DNA from: Garcia nutans
Taxonomy: Eukaryota > Streptophyta > Magnoliopsida > Malpighiales > Euphorbiaceae
NCBI GenBank assembly: GCA_947685225.1
Contig: CANTUV010000011.1
Coordinates: 64,530,501 to 64,594,500 of the forward strand
DNA length: 64,000 nt
Direction: 5' to 3'
The notes below the pieces were generated by a model. That model was not told where the DNA came from, did not search any database, and saw only the letters and a list, made by a program, of their open reading frames with translations. Position numbers and translations under genes: made by a program. Every line of letters begins with the position of its first letter. Position 1 is the first letter of the stretch. Below are positions 59,901-64,000 of this stretch, piece by piece.

Positions 59901-62900
59901 AATAACAATGATGTAAATTAGGGGGGCAAAGGAGAGAACCAAATTCATCAAAAAATGGTATTTATAACCCACCAAATATTATTTAACTCAACTAAACTTA
60001 ACTCAACAAAACCTTAATCTCAAATCAATTGGGGTCGGCTATATGGATTCTTCTTTTCCACTCAGTACGATTTAGGATTATCTCTTTTGATAGAAGTAAA
60101 ATCATAAAATCATTTTGGACCACCTTTGACCAAATCAGTTTAGGCCTACCTCTGTATTTCTTAGCTATATCTACTCTAACCTGTTCGGCTTTTCTGACCA
60201 GCGCATCGCTAGGTCTTCGTTTCACATGGCAAAATCATCTCAATCTATGCTCTCTTATTTTATCCTCAATAGGTGCAACCCCAACTTTTTCTCTAACACA
60301 CTCATTGCGGATTCTATCCATCCTAATGTGACCACACATTCATCATATCATTCTCATTTCCGCAGCATGCATCTTACTTATGTGTTATCCTTTTATTGCC
60401 CAACACTCACTACTATACATCATCGCAAACCGTATTGCAATGAGGTAGAACTTTTCTTTTAATTTAATTGACATTTTTCGATCACATAGAACTCTTATAG
60501 CACCCCTCCACTTCATCCAACCAGCTTTAATCCTATGACTTACATCTTTTTTACAACCCCCATCTTCTTGAAGAATAGAGCCAAGATACTTAAAATAAGT
60601 ACTATGAGGCACTGTTATTCCGTCTAAAACAATTTTGTCTTTCTCTATTCTCGTTACTAGATCTACAATGTATATACTCAGTCTTAATCTTACTTAGCTT
60701 AAAAACCTCTTAGATTACAAAGCGTTTTTCCATAACTCCAACTTTTAACTTACTCCTTCTTGAGTTTCATCTATTAAAACAATATCATCTATAAACATCA
60801 TACACCAAGTGATGTCATCCTGTAAATGTCTTGTTAGCTCATCCATGACCAAGGCGAAAAGATAAGGACTCAAAAGTTGAACATTGGTGTAACCCAATAT
60901 AAATAAAAAAATCTTTAATATCCCCTACCACAGTGCTGACACTGGTGATGACTCCCTCATGCATATCCTTCAAGACTTAAATATATCGTATAGATATTCC
61001 TCTACGCTCTAGGATCCACTATAAAACTTCTCTAGGAACTCTATTATAAGCCTTTTTCAAGTCAATAAAAATCATATGTAAGTTTTTCATCTCTTTATAC
61101 TTTTTTATCAAATCTTTTATAAGAAAGATAGCTTCCATAGTTGATCGACCAGGCATAAAGCCAAACTGATTTGGGGAGATATAAGCATCTAAACGTAAAC
61201 AGTGTTTCACAACTCTCTTCCACAGCTTCATAGTGTGGCTCATAAGCTTTATACCTCTATAATTTGAGCAATTTTGAATATCTCCTTTATTCTTAAAAAT
61301 AGATATCAAATTACTTTGTCTTTATTCATGAGGCATTTTCTTTGTACTTAGAATCTTATTGAATAAAGATATCAACCATGCAACTCATATATCTCCCAAA
61401 CATTTCCAAACCTCAATGGATATCCCATCTGATCCACAGGCTTTACCAACTTTCATCCTCTTCAAAGCTTCCTTAGCTTCCGAAAACCTAATCCATCTAG
61501 TATACTTCACATTTTTCCTCAGGCCTAACGTCTAAACCATCAATGTTACCACTATGGTCACTATTAAAAAGTTCCTCAAAATAGTTTCTCCATCGTTTCT
61601 TAATATCCTCTTCTTGAACCAAAACCATATTCTCTTTATCTTTAATGCACTTAACTTGGTTTAAATCACGACATTTCTTTTCCCTTATTTTAGCCGATTT
61701 ATAAATGGCTTTTTTCCCTTCCCTTGTTCCAAGTTTCTCATACAAACTTTCTAAAGATTGTGCTCTTGCTTGACTAACTGCCTTTTTAACATCTTTTTCG
61801 GCTTGTTTGTACTGCTCAAAAGCATCATTGTCATTACACTTGGACAAACTCTTATATCATTCATTTTTACTTCTTACCGTTTTTTGCACTTTCTCATTCC
61901 ACCACCAAGACCCTTTCGAGAGATGCTCATACCCTTTAGATTCTCCAAGAACCTTTCTAGCTACTCCTTTAATTATTGTAGACATGTCTATCCACATATC
62001 ATTTGATGACATACTCATTTCTGCCTCTCACCCTTCAGCTTTGACCAACTCATCATTGAACAATAATTATTTTTCACTTTTTAAAATCCACCACCTAATC
62101 TTAGAAATTTTGTTCCTCCTTGATCTACTAGTCAACCTCTAAAACTTGATATCCAAAACCACTAACCTATGTTGAGCGTTCAAAGTCTCGCCTGGAATAA
62201 CCTTACAATCCTTGCATCAAAAAAATGAGAAACAAAAAGAGAATAGAAGGTGAGTCTTCATTGTGTATGCCATCCAACTAAAGGCATACAATATCTTATT
62301 CCAGAAGAAACCTTCTATTCTATGAAATCCCGCAAAAGCTTGTGAATCACTCCAGTGCCATTATGGCTACAATATCTCCCAAAATCACTACCATCTTTTC
62401 CAGGAACCAGTTGCAACTAAAATGGCCAAGATGAGTTAACATGAATTTCTTACAATATAATTTAAAAACATGAAATCTTTAAAAGAGAATTCTACGTTGC
62501 CAGAGACAAATTGATTCAGCCAACATGCACAGGCACTTGTTCATTAAAGACTGATAAATCATTATACAGAATAGTTACACTCCCTAACGCACGGCCCTAC
62601 AAAACATTTCCAGCTCGCTCAACACTGCAGTTCAGAAATTAAAATATATAAAATACACTGAGTGAAATATTCCGAGAGATTACAGACAGGTATAAATGTA
62701 TGAATTGTTTTACCCATCATGATTGAATAAAGGAAATTAAATCATAAAACTAAACTTAAATTGGCAAATGTATAAACAAAAATTTATGATTGGAAAATAT
62801 ATAAACAAAAATTTATGAAAAGCAAAAGAACCAAATATTCAATTGCACACCAACAATTGAAAAAAAAAAAGCGAGCGAGCAAACACTGATACCTGTCACT

Positions 62901-64000
62901 AGTTCTAAAGACTGCCCCAGCATTCTCCAATAGGATCTTCAACAACTCCAAGGCCATTATCTTCCCTCTCATCAACTGAGGATCAGCCACGGCTTCTTTA
63001 GGAGGCGTTTTCATTGACAACTTGCAAAGAGCTCTAAACACCAAAAATGCATCTCGTCGCAGCTTGTTCCCAATTTGAACCTCCAAATCCTCATCACGCT
63101 CTGTTTCCCCGTCGGCCAATTCCCCTTTCCTCCCCTCCAATGCCGTCTTATACATGCTAATCTCCCAATACTTGGCATCTAACATATCCTTATCTGTTGA
63201 ATCTAATAAATCCGCTGGATTAGTAGTCTCAACAGTGGTAGTCTCAAAAGCCCCGTCGTGTGCTCCCAAAGAAACCTTACTTGGCGCAGTCGAATTCAGA
63301 ACTCCGTCAATATCCTGCATAATTTTTGTTATAAAACCCTGCACAAACATCATCATTGACCCATCTGCGTCCGATTTCTCAACCGGTTCCATCAATTCTG
63401 CTAGAACAATCGGTTGAATCGGTACTGTTGATGAGTCTGCCTCCATTCTTCGAAACACAATCACCAACATTTGGATCAGCGATGCTTTTGCCGTTGTCTG
63501 ATTTACTACATTTTTGCTCCCTAAATAAATATCATAACAAGTCCTCACTATCTGCAAGAGGCAATCTCCATGAATCCTCAACGAAATGGACATAACAGCC
63601 GATAGAAGCGTCTTAAGCACTGAAAGCTCAATTGCATCATCGCCAATATCATAACATTTACAAACGGATTCGATTAATTTCGACAGCAATTGCGCCTCAG
63701 TGCCTCCACTGGGGTCAGCCTCGCCACGCAAGTAACCATGGGCAATCAATTTCTGAACACAATCAATAGCTGGATCAACGATTTTGAGGAAGCCAGTGCC
63801 ACAAGCATTGATGAGAGGACTAAGGATAGATTCAGATTCCGCGAGGAAGTACTCGATGGGCCCACCGTCATGGAGTGGGCCAGGAATCGAAGCGTCGGGC
63901 TCAGAATCGGTGACCGGTGGCTGCTTCTGTGGAGAATTGAATCTCTCAAGAACAGATTTGCATTCATGAGCAAGTTTAGAGTGTTTCCGCCACGACGCGT
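50990..64000 (-). CDS. BIG2: BIG2-like ARF guanine-nucleotide exchange factor (5' end outside window)
   Basis: Large Sec7 protein that activates ARF GTPases at the trans-Golgi network for vesicle formation. Exons (minus strand): 62893-64000, 59174-59491, 58712-59058, 58188-58610, 57818-58107, 57171-57444, 55041-55546, 54606-54927, 54105-54486, 52341-53023, 50990-51601. All have GT-AG borders and compatible phases, and no stops were found. Exon 1 is the DCB region (from SWRKHSKLAHEC); exon 2 carries the HUS box NYDCDVNSSNIF; exons 4-5 carry Sec7, with the catalytic Glu in FRLPGEAQKIDRIM (codon 58341-58343) and YSVIMLNTDAHN; exons 6-11 carry the HDS region, ending SVGPVLLRSC. Order and sequence match Arabidopsis BIG2/BIG1. 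Only roughly the first 25-30 codons are missing. Introns hold two LINEs and a fold-back element. BIG1 versus BIG2 is not fully resolved. Confidence 0.95.
52123..52335. repeat. 108-bp tandem duplication in the last BIG2 intron
   Basis: Copies at 52123-52230 and 52231-52335 share gctatacagacaatattcaa and other blocks at about 88% identity. It lies immediately beside the splice donor of the tenth visible exon but does not include it. Confidence 0.85.
53033..53395 (-). mobile_element. 5'-truncated RTE-like LINE copy in a BIG2 intron
   Basis: A 325-bp fragment (53052-53376) encodes the C-terminal part of a LINE protein (RKHRLRWFDHIKRRHSDAPV, RGRPKLNWTKVVQNDL). It ends in a (TTG)n tail on the minus strand. 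It is flanked by 19-bp target duplications caaatcatcaaataattta (53033-53051) and 53377-53395, differing at one base. Sense orientation to BIG2. Confidence 0.85.
56400..56998. mobile_element. Probable fold-back or MITE-like insertion with GC-rich core in a BIG2 intron
   Basis: The outer about 100 bp on each side form an imperfect inverted repeat. The strongest part pairs left attttttgcttttcccatt (from about 56489) with the complement of the right-hand stretch 56905-56935, with further matches outward. The core (about 56580-56870) is clearly GC-richer than the intron. No ORF or target duplication could be fixed. A class II non-autonomous element is the likely reading. Confidence 0.5.
59998..62217 (-). 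mobile_element. RTE-like LINE, 5'-truncated and decayed, in BIG2 intron 1
   Basis: About 2.2 kb in the same orientation as BIG2. Broken frames contain non-LTR reverse transcriptase blocks (IFKNKGDIQNCSNYRGIKLM, QFGFMPGRSTMEAIFLI, MIFIDLKKAYNRVPREVL). Upstream is a linker (RWRNYFEELFNSD) and downstream are C-terminal segments (TYFKYLGSILQEDGG, RGRPKLIWSKVVQND). The 3' end carries the aaaccttaatc...ttggggtcggctatatgg signature shared with the smaller copy at 53 kb. The endonuclease region is missing at the 5' end. Stops and frameshifts make it inactive. No target duplication was found. Confidence 0.88.
62218..62892. other. Remainder of BIG2 intron 1
   Basis: Ordinary AT-rich intron sequence between the LINE and the splice donor of the first visible exon (GT at 62891-62892 on the plus-strand scale). 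No further feature seen. Confidence 0.6.

Noticed and set aside
1..64000. tRNA, rRNA and CRISPR arrays
   Set aside because: No tRNA box B (GGTTCRANNCC) with a foldable context, no rRNA-like sequence and no regularly spaced identical short repeats with unique spacers were seen.

Overview
The window is nuclear DNA from a flowering plant, most likely a eudicot. It has long AT-rich intergenic stretches, GT-AG introns, many AT and GA microsatellites, and plant-specific families: LITTLE ZIPPER, AHL, armadillo-repeat kinesin, plant BIG-type ARF-GEF and CML. I cannot name the species from the sequence alone.

Layout, left to right. The 3' end of a coiled-coil, acidic-tailed gene lies at 1-2731 (+); it resembles plant FHA-domain coiled-coil proteins. 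After a gene-poor stretch comes a two-exon LITTLE ZIPPER gene (9902-10308, +). Its upstream region holds a striking inverted pair of HD-ZIP III-like GTAATGAT sites. At 12.64-13.78 kb a SINE-like retroposon, with its own target duplication, has been split by a hAT remnant with a perfect 8-bp duplication. These sit directly upstream of a large armadillo-repeat kinesin pseudogene (13939-24678, +). That pseudogene carries about a dozen lesions, and its second exon is interrupted by a 4.48-kb Ty1/copia element with an intact 1369-codon gag-pol and LTRs that look identical. The element is therefore very young, and the host gene was probably already dying when it landed.

An intronless AHL gene (29418-30317, -) follows, with a leader and upstream region rich in candidate regulatory sites. 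Beyond it are a Tourist-like MITE and a 144-bp tandem duplication. A decayed, near unit-length endogenous pararetrovirus-like sequence (about 33.5-40.7 kb, -) comes next, with recognisable capsid-like, zinc-knuckle, protease, reverse transcriptase and RNase H segments. A further 8 kb of AT-rich DNA with no detectable gene leads to a CML calcium sensor gene (48917-49465, -).

The right end is filled by a BIG2-like ARF guanine-nucleotide exchange factor gene (50990 to beyond 64000, -). Eleven exons are visible and the reading frame is intact across all of them; only the first codons lie outside the window. Its introns host two RTE-like LINE copies, one with a 19-bp target duplication, and a GC-rich fold-back element. 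The working genes are unrelated housekeeping or regulatory genes and do not form a pathway. The striking content is the regulatory palindrome at ZPR, the layered transposon and pseudogene history of the kinesin locus, and the fossil pararetrovirus with a promoter-like repeat array.
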